NCBI RefSeq assembly: GCF_000758325.1
Contig: NZ_CP009459.1
Location: forward strand, 4,588,001 to 4,652,000
DNA: 64,000 bases
Direction: 5' to 3'
Origin: Cedecea neteri
Lineage (GTDB): Bacteria; Pseudomonadota; Gammaproteobacteria; Enterobacterales; Enterobacteriaceae
Position 1 is the first letter of the stretch. Every line of letters starts with the position of its first letter. Positions 47,074 to 57,500 of the stretch are shown here, piece by piece. Below the pieces are notes generated by a model, which ran no database searches, had not been told where the DNA came from, and worked only from the letters and a program-made list of their open reading frames with translations. Made by a program: the position numbers and the translations under genes.

Positions 47074-48327
47074 TTATGCGTAAACCGGGAAGCGGGCACA
47101 GATATCCAGCACTTTACCTTTCACGCGCTCGATAACCGCTTCGTCATTGATGTTGTCCAGAACGTCACACATCCAGCCAGCCAGCTCTTTCACTTCCGCT
47201 TCTTTAAAGCCGCGGCGAGTCACAGCCGGAGAACCGATACGAATACCGGAGGTCACGAACGGGCTCTTCGGATCGTTTGGTACGCTGTTTTTGTTCACGG
47301 TGATGTTGGCGCGGCCCAGGGCAGCGTCAGCTTCTTTACCGGTCAGGTTTTTATTAACCAGATCCAGCAGGAACAGGTGGTTTTCAGTCCCGCCTGAAAC
47401 CACTTTGTAGCCACGGTTCAGGAACACTTCCACCATCGCTTTGGCGTTTTTCGCAACCTGCTGCTGGTAAACCTTGAACTCAGGCTCCATCGCTTCTTTC
47501 AGCGCAACAGCCTTGGCCGCGATAACGTGCATCAGCGGACCGCCCTGTGCGCTTGGGAATACGGCAGAGTTCAGTTTCTTGTAGAGATCTTCGTCGCCGC
47601 CCTTCGCCAGGATCAGGCCACCGCGTGGACCCGCCAGGGTTTTGTGGGTGGTGGTGGTCACAACGTGAGCGTGTGGTACCGGGTTCGGGTAAACGTCTGC
47701 GGCAATCAGGCCGGCAACGTGCGCCATATCAACGAACAGGTAAGCGCCGATGCTGTCTGCGATTTCGCGCATCTTAGCCCAGTCAACCACGCCGGAGTAG
47801 GCAGAGAAGCCGCCGATGATCATCTTCGGCTTGTGCTCTTTAGCCTGCTTCGCCATGTCTTCGTAGTCAATTTTACCGGACTCATCAATGCCGTAAGGAA
47901 TGATGTTGTACAGCTTGCCGGAGAAGTTAACCGGGGAGCCGTGAGTCAGGTGGCCGCCCTGCGCCAGGTTCATGCCCAGCACGGTATCGCCCGGCTGCAG
48001 CAGCGCGGTGTATACCGCGAAGTTAGCCTGGGAACCGGAGTGTGGCTGCACGTTCGCATAGTCTGCGCCAAACAGCTCTTTCGCACGGTCAATAGCCAGC
48101 TGCTCAACGATGTCCACATACTCGCAACCGCCGTAGTAGCGCTTGCCTGGGTAACCTTCAGCATATTTGTTTGTCAGCTGAGAACCCTGAGCCTGCATTA
48201 CGCGCGGGCTGGTGTAGTTTTCGGAGGCGATCAGTTCAATGTGCTCTTCCTGACGTACTTTCTCTTGCTCCATGGCCTGCCACAGTTCGGCATCATAATC
48301 GGCAATGTTCATTTCACGCTTTAACAT
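47074..48327 (-). CDS. glyA: Serine hydroxymethyltransferase
   Basis: PLP enzyme converting serine and THF to glycine and 5,10-methylene-THF, the main source of one-carbon units. PLP lysine in [16 protein letters not shown]; conserved [11 protein letters not shown] and [13 protein letters not shown] present. Start ATG 48327 ([16 protein letters not shown]) with GGAG six bases upstream; the ATG two codons earlier abuts the RBS. 417 aa as in E. coli. A PurR box lies about 120 bp upstream, consistent with its known purine control. Confidence 0.98.
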   Translation of the reverse strand: MLKREMNIADYDAELWQAMEQEKVRQEEHIELIASENYTSPRVMQAQGSQLTNKYAEGYPGKRYYGGCEYVDIVEQLAIDRAKELFGADYANVQPHSGSQANFAVYTALLQPGDTVLGMNLAQGGHLTHGSPVNFSGKLYNIIPYGIDESGKIDYEDMAKQAKEHKPKMIIGGFSAYSGVVDWAKMREIADSIGAYLFVDMAHVAGLIAADVYPNPVPHAHVVTTTTHKTLAGPRGGLILAKGGDEDLYKKLNSAVFPSAQGGPLMHVIAAKAVALKEAMEPEFKVYQQQVAKNAKAMVEVFLNRGYKVVSGGTENHLFLLDLVNKNLTGKEADAALGRANITVNKNSVPNDPKSPFVTSGIRIGSPAVTRRGFKEAEVKELAGWMCDVLDNINDEAVIERVKGKVLDICARFPVYA

Positions 48328-48446
48328 TCGCATCTCCTGACTCAGCTAACGGTAAAAATTTTACTGCAATGAGGGGGCCCATTTGGGCGACGGGCAACAG
48401 TGTAAACCGAAACCCTTTCGGGTGATAGGGCTTGACAGAGGTTTTT

Positions 48447-48462
48447 ACGCAAACGATTACCC
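48447..48462 (-). promoter_or_regulatory. PurR box upstream of glyA
   Basis: Reverse strand GGTAATCGTTTGCGT matches the PurR consensus ACGCAAACGTTTGCGT strongly in its right half, and is the form remembered from E. coli glyA. Confidence 0.7.
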
Positions 48463-48604
48463 AGGCATGGAATAAGGCTTCCAGGCAATAAAACAGGCGT
48501 CTATTTGCCGGATATTTCTTCATCAATGACATGCGTATTTTTCATGTTCTGTGAGCTCAGTCGTTAACAACGATAACCCATTTACAACATAAGGCCATTT
48601 CTAT

Positions 48605-48627
48605 AAGATGCATTTAAAATGCAATTT
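48605..48627 (+). promoter_or_regulatory. NsrR operator over the hmp promoter
   Basis: AAGATGCATTT-A-AAATGCAATTT is a near-perfect 11-1-11 inverted repeat of the NsrR type. The overlapping TATAAGAT (48603-48610) serves as -10 box. NO would relieve NsrR repression and induce hmp, as in E. coli. Confidence 0.8.
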
Positions 48628-48655
48628 ATACACTACGCTGTTTATGGAGACCGCC

Positions 48656-49846
48656 ATGCTAGACGCACAAACCATCGCCGTTGTTAAGTCGACCATCCCT
48701 CTGCTGGCCGCCACCGGCCCCAAGCTTACCGCCCACTTTTACGAGCGCATGTTCAGCCACAACCCTGAGCTGAAAGAGATCTTTAACATGAGCAACCAGC
48801 GCAACGGTGACCAGCGCGAAGCGCTATTCAACGCCATTTGCGCGTATGCAACCAACATCGAAAATCTGGCCGCTCTCTTGCCAGCGGTAGAGAAAATCGC
48901 CCAGAAACACACTACCTTCCAAATCAAACCCGAGCAGTACAACATTGTGGGCGGCCACCTGCTGGCTACGTTAGACGAGTTATTCAGCCCAGGGCAGGAA
49001 GTGCTGGACGCATGGGGAAAAGCCTACGGCGTACTGGCGCAGGTATTTATTAACCGCGAGTCAGAAATTTACCAGGATAACGCCGCTAAGCAGGGTGGCT
49101 GGGAAGGCACACGCCCCTTCACCATTGTTGAGAAAAAAGAGCAAAGCTCGCTTATCACCAGCTTCGAACTTGTCCCGCTGGACGGCGGCCCAGTGGCGGA
49201 TTATCAGCCAGGGCAATACCTCGGCGTCTGGCTGAAGCCTGTTGGTTTCCCGCATCAGGAAATTCGTCAGTACTCTTTGACCCGCCAGCCGAACGGGAAA
49301 AGCTACCGCATTGCCGTGAAGCGTGAAGAGAAAGGTATGGTCTCAAACTGGCTGCACAATCATGCTCAGGCTGGCGATCGGGTGCATCTGGCTTCACCGG
49401 CAGGCGACTTCTTTATGGACGCAAAATCCGACACACCGGTGACGCTGATTTCCGCAGGCGTCGGCCAGACGCCAATGCTCTCGATGCTCGACACGCTGGC
49501 GAACACAGAACACCAGGCACAGGTCAACTGGCTGCACGCCGCCGAACACGGAGATGTACACGCTTTTAACGAAGAAGTAGCAGGGCTTGGCGCGAAACTG
49601 TCGAAATTTGAAAGCCACGTCTGGTACCGTGAGCCATCCGCAGAGGATCGTGCCCAGGCGCGCTTTGACCGTGAAGGACTGATGAATCTGCTGGAAATCG
49701 AAGGGAAGTTAAGCGACCCGGCGATGCAGTTTTATCTCTGCGGCCCGATCAACTTTATGCGTTTTGCGGCGGAACAGCTGGTGAAGATCGGCGTGAATAA
49801 AGACAGCATTCACTATGAGTGCTTTGGCCCGCACAAGGTGATGTAG
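48656..49846 (+). CDS. hmp: Nitric oxide dioxygenase (flavohemoglobin)
   Basis: Detoxifies NO to nitrate using O2 and NADPH/NADH. N-terminal globin domain (residues 1-138) with the proximal His in [19 protein letters not shown], a FAD domain with RQYSLTRQP, and a NAD domain with [15 protein letters not shown] and FYLCGP. Start ATG 48656 ([12 protein letters not shown]) with GGAGA; the frame is open 16 codons upstream over the operator. 396 aa, as in E. coli. Divergent from glyA with NsrR and PurR sites between. Confidence 0.97.
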   Translation: MLDAQTIAVVKSTIPLLAATGPKLTAHFYERMFSHNPELKEIFNMSNQRNGDQREALFNAICAYATNIENLAALLPAVEKIAQKHTTFQIKPEQYNIVGGHLLATLDELFSPGQEVLDAWGKAYGVLAQVFINRESEIYQDNAAKQGGWEGTRPFTIVEKKEQSSLITSFELVPLDGGPVADYQPGQYLGVWLKPVGFPHQEIRQYSLTRQPNGKSYRIAVKREEKGMVSNWLHNHAQAGDRVHLASPAGDFFMDAKSDTPVTLISAGVGQTPMLSMLDTLANTEHQAQVNWLHAAEHGDVHAFNEEVAGLGAKLSKFESHVWYREPSAEDRAQARFDREGLMNLLEIEGKLSDPAMQFYLCGPINFMRFAAEQLVKIGVNKDSIHYECFGPHKVM

Positions 49847-49860
49847 TTTAGTTCGATGGC

Positions 49861-49925
49861 CCCTCACCCCAGCCCTCTCCCCAAAGGGGCGAGGGGGTAA
49901 AAGGCAATATATGCCAGGGTGAGGG
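49861..49925. repeat. CCCTCACCC palindromic repeat, copy 2 (hmp-glnB)
   Basis: Bounded by CCCTCACCC and GGGTGAGGG, with an inner CCCTCTCCCC/GGGGCGAGGG hairpin. 65 bp, the shortest of the three copies, between the convergent stops of hmp and glnB where it probably serves as terminator. Confidence 0.75.
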
Positions 49926-49938
49926 TAAAAAAACTAAA

Positions 49939-50313
<375 letters not shown>

Positions 50314-50343
50314 TTAGTAATCGGTTGCTCACACTACCACAGC

Positions 50344-51681
50344 CTACTCTTTAAAGTCATTGGCCTCGAGTTCATGCCTGGCCAGTAATTTATAGAATTC
50401 GGTTCGGTTACGCCCCGCCATGCGCGCGGCATGGGTGACATTTCCTTTGGTAATTTGCAGCAGCTTACGTAGGTAGTTTAGCTCGAACTGGTTACGGGCT
50501 TCGACAAATGTCGGCAAGGCGGTGTTTTCACCTTCCAGCGCCTGCTCCACCAGCGCTTCGCCAATCACCGGGGCTGAGGTCAGCGCCACGCACTGCTCAA
50601 TCACGTTCACCAGTTGGCGCACGTTGCCCGGCCAGCTTGCGGTCATCAGCCGCTTCATGGCATCGGTGGAGAAACTCCGAACGAACGGCTTGTGCCTGTC
50701 GGCCGACTGGCGTAACAAATGATTCGCCAGCAGCGGGATATCTTCGGCGCGTTCATGCAGCGCAGGAATTTTCAGGTTCACAACGTTAAGGCGATAGAAG
50801 AGATCTTCACGAAACTCTCCGCGCTCCATAGCTTTCGGCAAGTCCCGGTGCGTGGCGGAGATGATCCGCACGTCGATGTCCAGATCGCGGTTGCTGCCCA
50901 GCGGGCGAACTTTCCGCTCCTGCAAAACGCGCAGCAGCTTAACCTGCAGCGGGATAGGCATATCGCCGATTTCATCGAGAAAGAGCGTACCGCCTTCTGC
51001 CGCCTGGAACAGACCTTCGCGGCTGCTAACTGCTCCGGTAAATGCCCCGCGAGCGTGGCCGAACAGCTCAGATTCAAGCAACTGTTCAGGCAGCGCGCCA
51101 CAGTTAATCGCAATAAACGCTTTTTTGCTACGTGGGCTGGCGTTGTGTATCGCCTGGGCCAGAATCTCTTTCCCGGTGCCGCTTTGGCCGTTAATCAACA
51201 CGCTAACGTCCGACTGTGCCACCATGCGCGTCTGCTCGAGCAAACGCTGCATAATCGGGCTGCGGGTCACAATGGTGTCACGCCACATGTCATCGCCAGC
51301 GATAACAGTGTGCTCAAGGGCATTGTCGATAGCCTGATAAAGCGCGTCTCTGTCCACCGGCTTGGTGAGGAAGCTGAATACACCCTGCTGTGTCGCCGCC
51401 ACGGCATCAGGGATAGAACCGTGCGCTGTCAGAATGATCACCGGCATCCCCGGCTGGCCTTTTTGGATCTCCGCGAACAGCGCCATGCCGTCCATTTCAT
51501 CCATTCTGAGATCGCTTATCACCAGGTCGATTTTTTCTCGTGCCAGGACTTTCAGCCCCTCAGCACCGCTTTCCGCCGTGGTGACCGTATAGCCCTCGCT
51601 CGACAGGCGCATTCCCAGCAGCTTGAGCAGACCTGGGTCATCATCCACTAATAATAAGCGCGCGGGTTTCCTTTGCGTCAT
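50344..51681 (-). CDS. glrR: Two-component response regulator GlrR (QseF)
   Basis: NtrC-family activator. Receiver domain with phospho-Asp in LVISDLRMDEMDG, sigma-54 AAA+ domain with Walker A GQSGTGKE and the sigma-54 contact motif GAFTGA, and a C-terminal Fis-type helix-turn-helix (GNVTHAARMAGRNRTEFYKL). 445 aa versus 444 in E. coli. It should activate the sigma-54 promoter of glmY found 2.5 kb away. Overlaps qseG by ATGA. Confidence 0.97.
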   Translation of the reverse strand: MTQRKPARLLLVDDDPGLLKLLGMRLSSEGYTVTTAESGAEGLKVLAREKIDLVISDLRMDEMDGMALFAEIQKGQPGMPVIILTAHGSIPDAVAATQQGVFSFLTKPVDRDALYQAIDNALEHTVIAGDDMWRDTIVTRSPIMQRLLEQTRMVAQSDVSVLINGQSGTGKEILAQAIHNASPRSKKAFIAINCGALPEQLLESELFGHARGAFTGAVSSREGLFQAAEGGTLFLDEIGDMPIPLQVKLLRVLQERKVRPLGSNRDLDIDVRIISATHRDLPKAMERGEFREDLFYRLNVVNLKIPALHERAEDIPLLANHLLRQSADRHKPFVRSFSTDAMKRLMTASWPGNVRQLVNVIEQCVALTSAPVIGEALVEQALEGENTALPTFVEARNQFELNYLRKLLQITKGNVTHAARMAGRNRTEFYKLLARHELEANDFKE

Positions 51682-52424
51682 GGTTTTGCCTCCGGCTGCG
51701 ATTTGTTTGACGTACCGCTATCGTCGTCATTGTCATCCGTGCTGTGCGTGTCGGGTGCAAGATTACTTCCCGGCTTGCGGCTGGAAAGCTGACGCTCAAT
51801 GTCAGTCAGATTTTCCAGCTTGCGCGTAGTAAGATCGAGCTGGCTACGCAGGCGCTGCTGCTGCTCCCGCAGCGTATCCAGCTCGCCGTCGGTTGACTGC
51901 TGCAGCTTGCTGTAGCGCGTGCGCTCATCCGAAAGTTTAAGCTGAGACTGTTGCCCGTCGCGCCAAATCTCAAACAGGGAACGTACCTGCACAGGCACTT
52001 CGCTGGTCATGGTGTCGAGCTGGGTCATGTAGCGGCGGCGCTCGGTCGGGGTAATTTTAGCCGTAGACAGCAAAATGCCGCGCTTAAACGTGTCCTGCCA
52101 GGTTTCTGCTGGCCACTGGCGAGCTTCCGCGCGGGCTTCTGCCGGCGGCAGGCGCTGGGCGCAATCCATGCCGCGCAGCCAGTAAAGCGGGTTGCTGCTG
52201 ACGTCATGCCCCGTCAGATCCCATATTTCGGTGCAGTCCGTCGACAGGTAATCAGGAATTTGTTGTTCCGGAACATGCGGTTTGTGGGCCTCATCCAGGC
52301 TGCTGGACACGCTTGCGGGGGCGCATCCTGTCAACAGCGTCGCGCCAACGAGCGCCCCAGATACCCAGCAAATCAGGCGAGTCAAAGACCCGCGGCGTGG
52401 TTCACGCAATAAAAGTACTTTCAT
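51678..52424 (-). CDS. qseG: Lipoprotein QseG (YfhG)
   Basis: Outer-membrane lipoprotein between the sensor and regulator genes of the GlrKR system; in E. coli it interacts with the sensor GlrK. Lipobox LVGATLLTGC, then conserved PDYLSTDCTEIWDLTG, NPLYWLRGMDCAQRLPP and RKLENLTDIERQLSSRKPG; the C-terminal half is coiled-coil-like. I chose ATG 52424 (MKVLLLREPRRGS); ATG 52436 (overlapping glrK by 8 bp) is equally possible. About 248 aa, slightly longer than E. coli's 237 because of an acidic Asp/Ser tail. Confidence 0.9.
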   Translation of the reverse strand: MKVLLLREPRRGSLTRLICWVSGALVGATLLTGCAPASVSSSLDEAHKPHVPEQQIPDYLSTDCTEIWDLTGHDVSSNPLYWLRGMDCAQRLPPAEARAEARQWPAETWQDTFKRGILLSTAKITPTERRRYMTQLDTMTSEVPVQVRSLFEIWRDGQQSQLKLSDERTRYSKLQQSTDGELDTLREQQQRLRSQLDLTTRKLENLTDIERQLSSRKPGSNLAPDTHSTDDNDDDSGTSNKSQPEAKP

Positions 52425-52428
52425 CGTT

Positions 52429-53865
52429 TTAATCATTCTCAGGGAAAACCGGTAATTCGATACGGAAGCACACTTCCGCGCTGTTAGCATTGATCAGGCT
52501 AAGTTTTCCGTGCATACGTCGAATGCAATCCCTGGCGATACTTAACCCCAGCCCACTTCCCTTTACGGAGCCCTTCCGCTGGTGACTGCCCTGGAAGAAA
52601 GGCTCAAAAATCATCTCTTGTTCCGTGGCCGGAATTGGCTCGCCGGTATTCGCGACCTCAATGTACAGCATCGCGTCCACCTGCAAACTCCGGAGATAAA
52701 TGGTACCGGATTCACTGCCATAGTGCACCGCATTGGAGTAGAGATTATCCAGCACGCTCATCAGCAGCGTCGCCTCTGCGAGGCAGGCTTTTGGGCTTAA
52801 TTGAATATCGGTATGCATCATTTTAGCCCTCGCCGGCAGACAGTGGGCAGAGATAACCATCTCCACAATCGGAGCCAGCTCGACCCTTTCCAGCGTTACC
52901 GTGCCGTCCGCCAGCTTGCGGTTATAGTCCAGCAGCTGTTCAATCAGCTTTTGCAGGTGGCGACTGCTGTTGTCCAGAATGGCAACAACCTCTTTCTGGT
53001 CGGCATTGAGCGGCCCGGCAACCTGGTCAGCAAGCAGTTCCGTCCCTTCTCTCATGCTGGCGAGCGGCGTTTTTAACTCATGGGAAAGATGGCGGAGGAA
53101 CTCGTGGCGCTGGGACTCAAGCCAGGACAAGCGCTCGCTTAACCAGACAATACGCTGGCCAACGGAACGCAGCTCACGCGGCCCTTTAAATACTTCGCTG
53201 TTGCCGAGAGAGCGCCCTTCCCCCAGCCGGTTGATCATCCGTTCGATACCCTTAACCGGTCCGATGATCATGCGGGTGAAGATAATGACCAGCCCCAGGC
53301 TGAGCAGAAACAGCACTAAGGCCTGCCAGCCGAAGAACTGGCCTCGTTCAGCAATTTCCTGCTGCAGCTGCTGTCCACGAGAGAACACCACCGCCCGCGT
53401 GGCCTGCACCATTTCGGCATTGGTTGAGGCGAACTGTTCCAGTTGGTTTGCCGCAGGCGCTTCCGGCCCGCTGTTTTTACATTTCAGTTCAGCCAGATCG
53501 CTCAAAGACTGGCTGAGCGATTGGTAGAGTTTCGGATCGGGTAATACGGAGGCGTGCGCCTCAAGCATTTGAGCGTAACGCTGGCGCTGCCCCTGATACA
53601 GTTGGGCAAGGCGCGAGTCATCAAGCACGCAGTATTGACGGTAGCTCCGCTCCATTTCCAGCGCAACATTGGTCATTGCTTCGCTGCGGCGGGCATCGGT
53701 CAGCGTGGTGCGGTTGGTCAACGCGGCCTGAGCACTCAGAGCGTTAAGGCTTTGCCACGCCTGCCACGCAAGCACCAGCAGCGGTACAAGCACCAATAAA
53801 AAGGCCATCATGACAAGCTGGCGTAAAGATCGAGGGAAAAAATGCCACTGGTTCAATAGCTTCAT
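52429..53865 (-). CDS. glrK: Sensor histidine kinase GlrK (QseE)
   Basis: Membrane-bound kinase, 478 aa (E. coli 475). Helix 1 (LVMMAFLLVLVPLLVLAWQAW), periplasmic domain with MERSYRQYCVLDD, helix 2 (ALVLFLLSLGLVIIFTRMIIG), HAMP, the phospho-His in LRHLSHELKTPLASMREG and an ATPase domain with GSGLGLSIARDC. Leads the glrK-qseG-glrR-glnB series. Its own start lies just downstream of the glmY gene, as in E. coli. Confidence 0.97.
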   Translation of the reverse strand: MKLLNQWHFFPRSLRQLVMMAFLLVLVPLLVLAWQAWQSLNALSAQAALTNRTTLTDARRSEAMTNVALEMERSYRQYCVLDDSRLAQLYQGQRQRYAQMLEAHASVLPDPKLYQSLSQSLSDLAELKCKNSGPEAPAANQLEQFASTNAEMVQATRAVVFSRGQQLQQEIAERGQFFGWQALVLFLLSLGLVIIFTRMIIGPVKGIERMINRLGEGRSLGNSEVFKGPRELRSVGQRIVWLSERLSWLESQRHEFLRHLSHELKTPLASMREGTELLADQVAGPLNADQKEVVAILDNSSRHLQKLIEQLLDYNRKLADGTVTLERVELAPIVEMVISAHCLPARAKMMHTDIQLSPKACLAEATLLMSVLDNLYSNAVHYGSESGTIYLRSLQVDAMLYIEVANTGEPIPATEQEMIFEPFFQGSHQRKGSVKGSGLGLSIARDCIRRMHGKLSLINANSAEVCFRIELPVFPEND

Positions 53866-53937
53866 CTCACATTACCTGTATGACACGATGCTAGCCGCGA
53901 TTGCGCGTGGTGGAAAGGTGCGATTCCCGGAAACAAC

Positions 53938-54126
53938 AAAGGCAGGGTCAAAAACCCTGCCTTTGTTTAGGAATTAGGCGGCGCCTTACTCAACGTTTCG
54001 CCCGGAGCATGATAAGCCGAAAGGCATTTATCAAAAATCGGACGGTAGGCACCTTTTTGTGCGTCATTCGGCGGTTTATGTAGTCTGTCTGAAAAGACGC
54101 TGACATAAGAGATTGAATGAGCCACT
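53938..54126 (-). ncRNA. glmY: Small RNA GlmY
   Basis: Hfq-independent sRNA that traps RapZ and so spares GlmZ, raising glucosamine-6-phosphate synthase GlmS. The minus-strand sequence from AGTGGCTCATTC through ATAAACCGCCGAATGACGCA and AACGTTGAGTAAGGCGCCGC matches E. coli GlmY closely, including the CGAATGACGCAC loop. It ends in the hairpin GGCAGGGT/ACCCTGCC followed by TTTGTTGTTT. About 189 nt. Same place and direction (between purL and glrK) as in E. coli. Ends assigned by eye: the 5' end from the promoter distance, the 3' end from the terminator. Confidence 0.93.
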
Positions 54127-54137
54127 GGGCCTTATTA

Positions 54138-54153
54138 AGCAGATATCGTGCCA
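54138..54153 (-). promoter_or_regulatory. Sigma-54 promoter of glmY
   Basis: TGGCACGATATCTGCT has GG and GC separated by exactly 10 bases, the -24/-12 signature, with the start of GlmY about 12 bp further on. Confidence 0.85.
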
Positions 54154-54197
54154 ACTTTACTCAAATCAATTCAATTCATTGTTTTAATTAATATTAA

Positions 54198-54210
54198 CAT
54201 CAAAAGATTA
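54198..54210. promoter_or_regulatory. IHF-like site upstream of glmY
   Basis: CATCAA-AAGA-TTA fits the WATCAANNNNTTR consensus except for the first base. It lies between the GlrR boxes and the sigma-54 promoter, where IHF bending is required in related systems. Confidence 0.5.
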
Positions 54211-54241
54211 AGAATATATTGTGCGTGTTTTTTGTTCGCTG

Positions 54242-54259
54242 TGTCGCCATTTCACAACA
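54242..54259. promoter_or_regulatory. GlrR box 1 (proximal) of glmY
   Basis: TGTC-N10-AACA, one mismatch from the TGTC-N10-GACA GlrR activator box, about 100 bp upstream of the promoter. Confidence 0.65.
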
Positions 54260-54304
54260 CTCTGCAACCTGCTCAATTACATCATTAAAAATCAATGAGT
54301 TAAA

Positions 54305-54322
54305 TGTCTCTTTTTGGAGACA
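54305..54322. promoter_or_regulatory. GlrR box 2 of glmY
   Basis: TGTCTCTTTTTGGAGACA is a perfect TGTC-N10-GACA palindrome, and its inner bases are nearly symmetric as well. Confidence 0.8.
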
Positions 54323-54337
54323 CATTAAAAGCAGAAG

Positions 54338-54355
54338 TGTCGGGATTTAGTGACA
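54338..54355. promoter_or_regulatory. GlrR box 3 (distal) of glmY
   Basis: TGTCGGGATTTAGTGACA, a perfect TGTC-N10-GACA box 15 bp from box 2. Confidence 0.8.
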
Positions 54356-54363
54356 AAAAAAGC

Positions 54364-54510
54364 CCCTCACCCTGGCCCTCTCCCCAAAGAGGAGAGGGAA
54401 CTGGATCGGAGCCTGTCTGCTATTTCCCGCCCTCTAAAAGCAAAGGAGCAAGGGAGAAACCTTTTACGATTTTCCCCCTCTCCCTTTTAGGGAGAGGGTC
54501 GGGGTGAGGG
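54364..54510. repeat. CCCTCACCC palindromic repeat, copy 3 (glmY-purL)
   Basis: Bounded by CCCTCACCCTGGCCCTCTCC and GGGAGAGGGTCGGGGTGAGG halves, with a 100-bp less conserved centre. It ends four bases before the purL stop codon and begins nine bases from the distal GlrR box, so it insulates purL from the glmY control region. Confidence 0.8.
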
Positions 54511-54513
54511 TAA

Positions 54514-57500
54514 TCAACCCAGTTGCTTACGTGCGTTGCGGAAAATACGCATCCACGGGCTGTCTTCGCCCCACTCCGCCGGGTGCCAGGAATTACTCAC
54601 GGTGCGGAACACGCGCTCCGGGTGCGGCATCATGATAGTAACGCGCCCGCTTTCGTTGCTCACCGCGGTGATGCCGTTCGGCGAACCGTTCGGGTTAGCC
54701 GGGTAGGTTTCAGTTACGTTCGCGAAGTTATCCACGAAGCGCAGCGCCACCAGACCTTTGCTTTCAAGCGCGGCGAGATGAGCGGCGTCACGCACTTCCA
54801 CACGACCTTCGCCGTGAGAAACCGCGATAGGCATATGGGAACCGGCCATGCCCTGCAGCAGCAGCGACGGGCTGGAGGTCACCTCAACCAGGCTGAAGCG
54901 CGCTTCAAAGCGATCGGACTGGTTACGCACAAAGCGCGGCCACAAATCACTGCCGGGGATCAGCTCACGCAGGTTGGACATCATCTGGCAGCCGTTGCAA
55001 ACGCCAAGCGCCAGCGTTTCCGGGCGATGGAAGAAGGTTTCGAACTCATCACGCACGCGAGCGTTGAACAGGATGGATTTCGCCCAGCCTTCACCCGCGC
55101 CCAGCACGTCACCGTAGGAGAAACCGCCGCACGCCACCAGCGTATGGAAGCTTTCCAGCCCGGTGCGGCCCGCCAGCAGGTCGCTCATATGCACGTCGAT
55201 GGCGTCAAAGCCCGCACGGTGGAAGGCGGCCGCCATCTCAACGTGAGAGTTAACGCCCTGCTCACGCAGGATGGCCACTTTAGGACGCGCGCCCGTGGCG
55301 ATGAACGGCGCCGCAATATCTTCTTTGATATCGAAGTTCAGCTTCACGTTCAGGCCAGGATCGTTATCATTCGCCTTGGCGTTGTGCTCTTCGTCCGCAC
55401 AGGCCGGGTTATCACGCAGACGCTGCATCTGCCAGGTGGTTTCTGCCCACCACATACGCAGCGTGGTGCGGCTTTCACTGAACACAGCGTGCCCGTCAGC
55501 GCTAATGGTGAAGCGGTCACCTTCGACAGCTTTACCGAGGTAATGTACGCAGTCAGCCAGGCCATGCTTAGCCAGCAGCGCCTCAACGGCCTCGCGGTCT
55601 TCAGCGCGAATCTGGATCACGCCGCCGAGCTCTTCGTTAAACAATGCGGCCAGGCGATCGCTGCCAAGACCGGCAATATCAACCTCAACGCCACAGTGGC
55701 CGGTAAAGGCCATTTCAGCCAGGGTCACCAGCAGCCCGCCGTCGGAGCGGTCGTGCCAGGCCAGCAGTTTGCGATCCGCCACCAGCGCCTGCATCGCGTC
55801 CCAGAAGCCTTTCAGCTGCTCAACGCTGCGAACGTCCGCAGGCTTATCGCCCAGTTGACGATAAACCTGGGACAGCGCGGTAGCGCCCAGCGCGTTATGG
55901 CCTTTGCCTAAATCGATTAGCAGCAGGGCGTTGTCTTCGATACTCAGCTGTGGCGTCACGGTGCCACGTACGTCTTCTACACGGGCAAACGCGGTGATCA
56001 CCAGCGACAGCGGAGAAGTCATCTCGCGCTGCTCGTTACCTTCCTGCCAGCGGGTTTTCATCGACATGGAGTCTTTGCCCACCGGGATAGTGATCCCCAG
56101 CGCCGGGCAAAGTTCTTCGCCCACGGCTTTAACCGCTTCATACAGGCCAGCATCTTCGCCAGGGTGACCGGCTGCGGCCATCCAGTTCGCGGAGAGCTTA
56201 ATGCGCTTCAGGGAGCCAATTTGGGTCGCGGCAATGTTGGTTAAGGCTTCACCCACGGCCAGACGACCGGATGCCGCGAAGTCCAGCAGGGCCACCGGCG
56301 CGCGTTCACCGATAGACATCGCTTCACCGTAGTAGCTGTCCAGGCTGGCGGTAGTCACCGCGCAGTTGGCGACCGGGATCTGCCACGGACCAACCATCTG
56401 ATCGCGGGACACCATGCCGGTTACCGTGCGGTCGCCGATGGTCACGAGGAAGGTTTTTTCAGCCACGGTCGGCAGGTGCAGAACGCGCTTCACCGCATCG
56501 GCAATGGAAATTTCGCTGCTGTTGAAGGCATCACCTTTCGCTTTCAGCGTCTCGACGTTGCGCTCCATCTTCGGCGTTTTGCCCAGCAGCACGTCCAGCG
56601 GCATGTCGATTGGCTGGTTATCAAAGTGGCTGTCGTTGAGCGTTAGATGCTGTTCGGTGGTGGCTTCACCAATCACCGCATACGGCGCACGCTCGCGGCG
56701 GCAAAGTTCATCAAACAGCGGCAATTGCTCTGGCGCAACGGCCAGCACATAGCGTTCCTGAGATTCGTTACACCAGACTTCGAGCGGGCTCATGCCCGGT
56801 TCGTCGTTGAGGATATCGCGCAGCTCGAAGCGGCCACCGCGTCCGCCATCGCTGACCAGCTCCGGCATGGCGTTGGACAGGCCACCCGCGCCAACGTCGT
56901 GGATAAACAGGATTGGGTTGTCGTCGCCCATCTGCCAGCAGCGGTCGATCACTTCCTGGCAGCGGCGTTCCATTTCCGGGTTGTCGCGCTGCACGGAAGC
57001 AAAATCTAAATCCGCATCAGACTGGCCGGAAGCCATCGAGGAAGCCGCCCCACCGCCCAGGCCGATGTTCATTGCCGGGCCACCCAGCACAATCAGCTTG
57101 GCGCCAGGAGTGATTTCGCCCTTCTGAACGTGGTCGGCACGAATGTTGCCGATCCCGCCCGCGAGCATAATAGGTTTGTGGTAGCCACGTAGCTCCACGC
57201 CGTTGTGGCTGTTCACCTGCTCTTCATAGGTACGGAAGTAGCCGGTCAGCGCCGGACGGCCAAATTCGTTGTTAAACGCCGCTCCGCCCAGAGGGCCTTC
57301 GGTCATGATATCCAGCGCGGTAACGATGCGGTCTGGCTTGCCGAAATCCTGCTCCCACGGCTGTTCGAAGCCCGGAATACGCAGGTTAGACACGGAGAAG
57401 CCCACCAGGCCAGCTTTTGGCTTAGCGCCGCGCCCGGTCGCGCCTTCATCGCGGATTTCACCGCCTGAGCCGGTTGCCGCGCCCGGCCACGGAGAGATGG

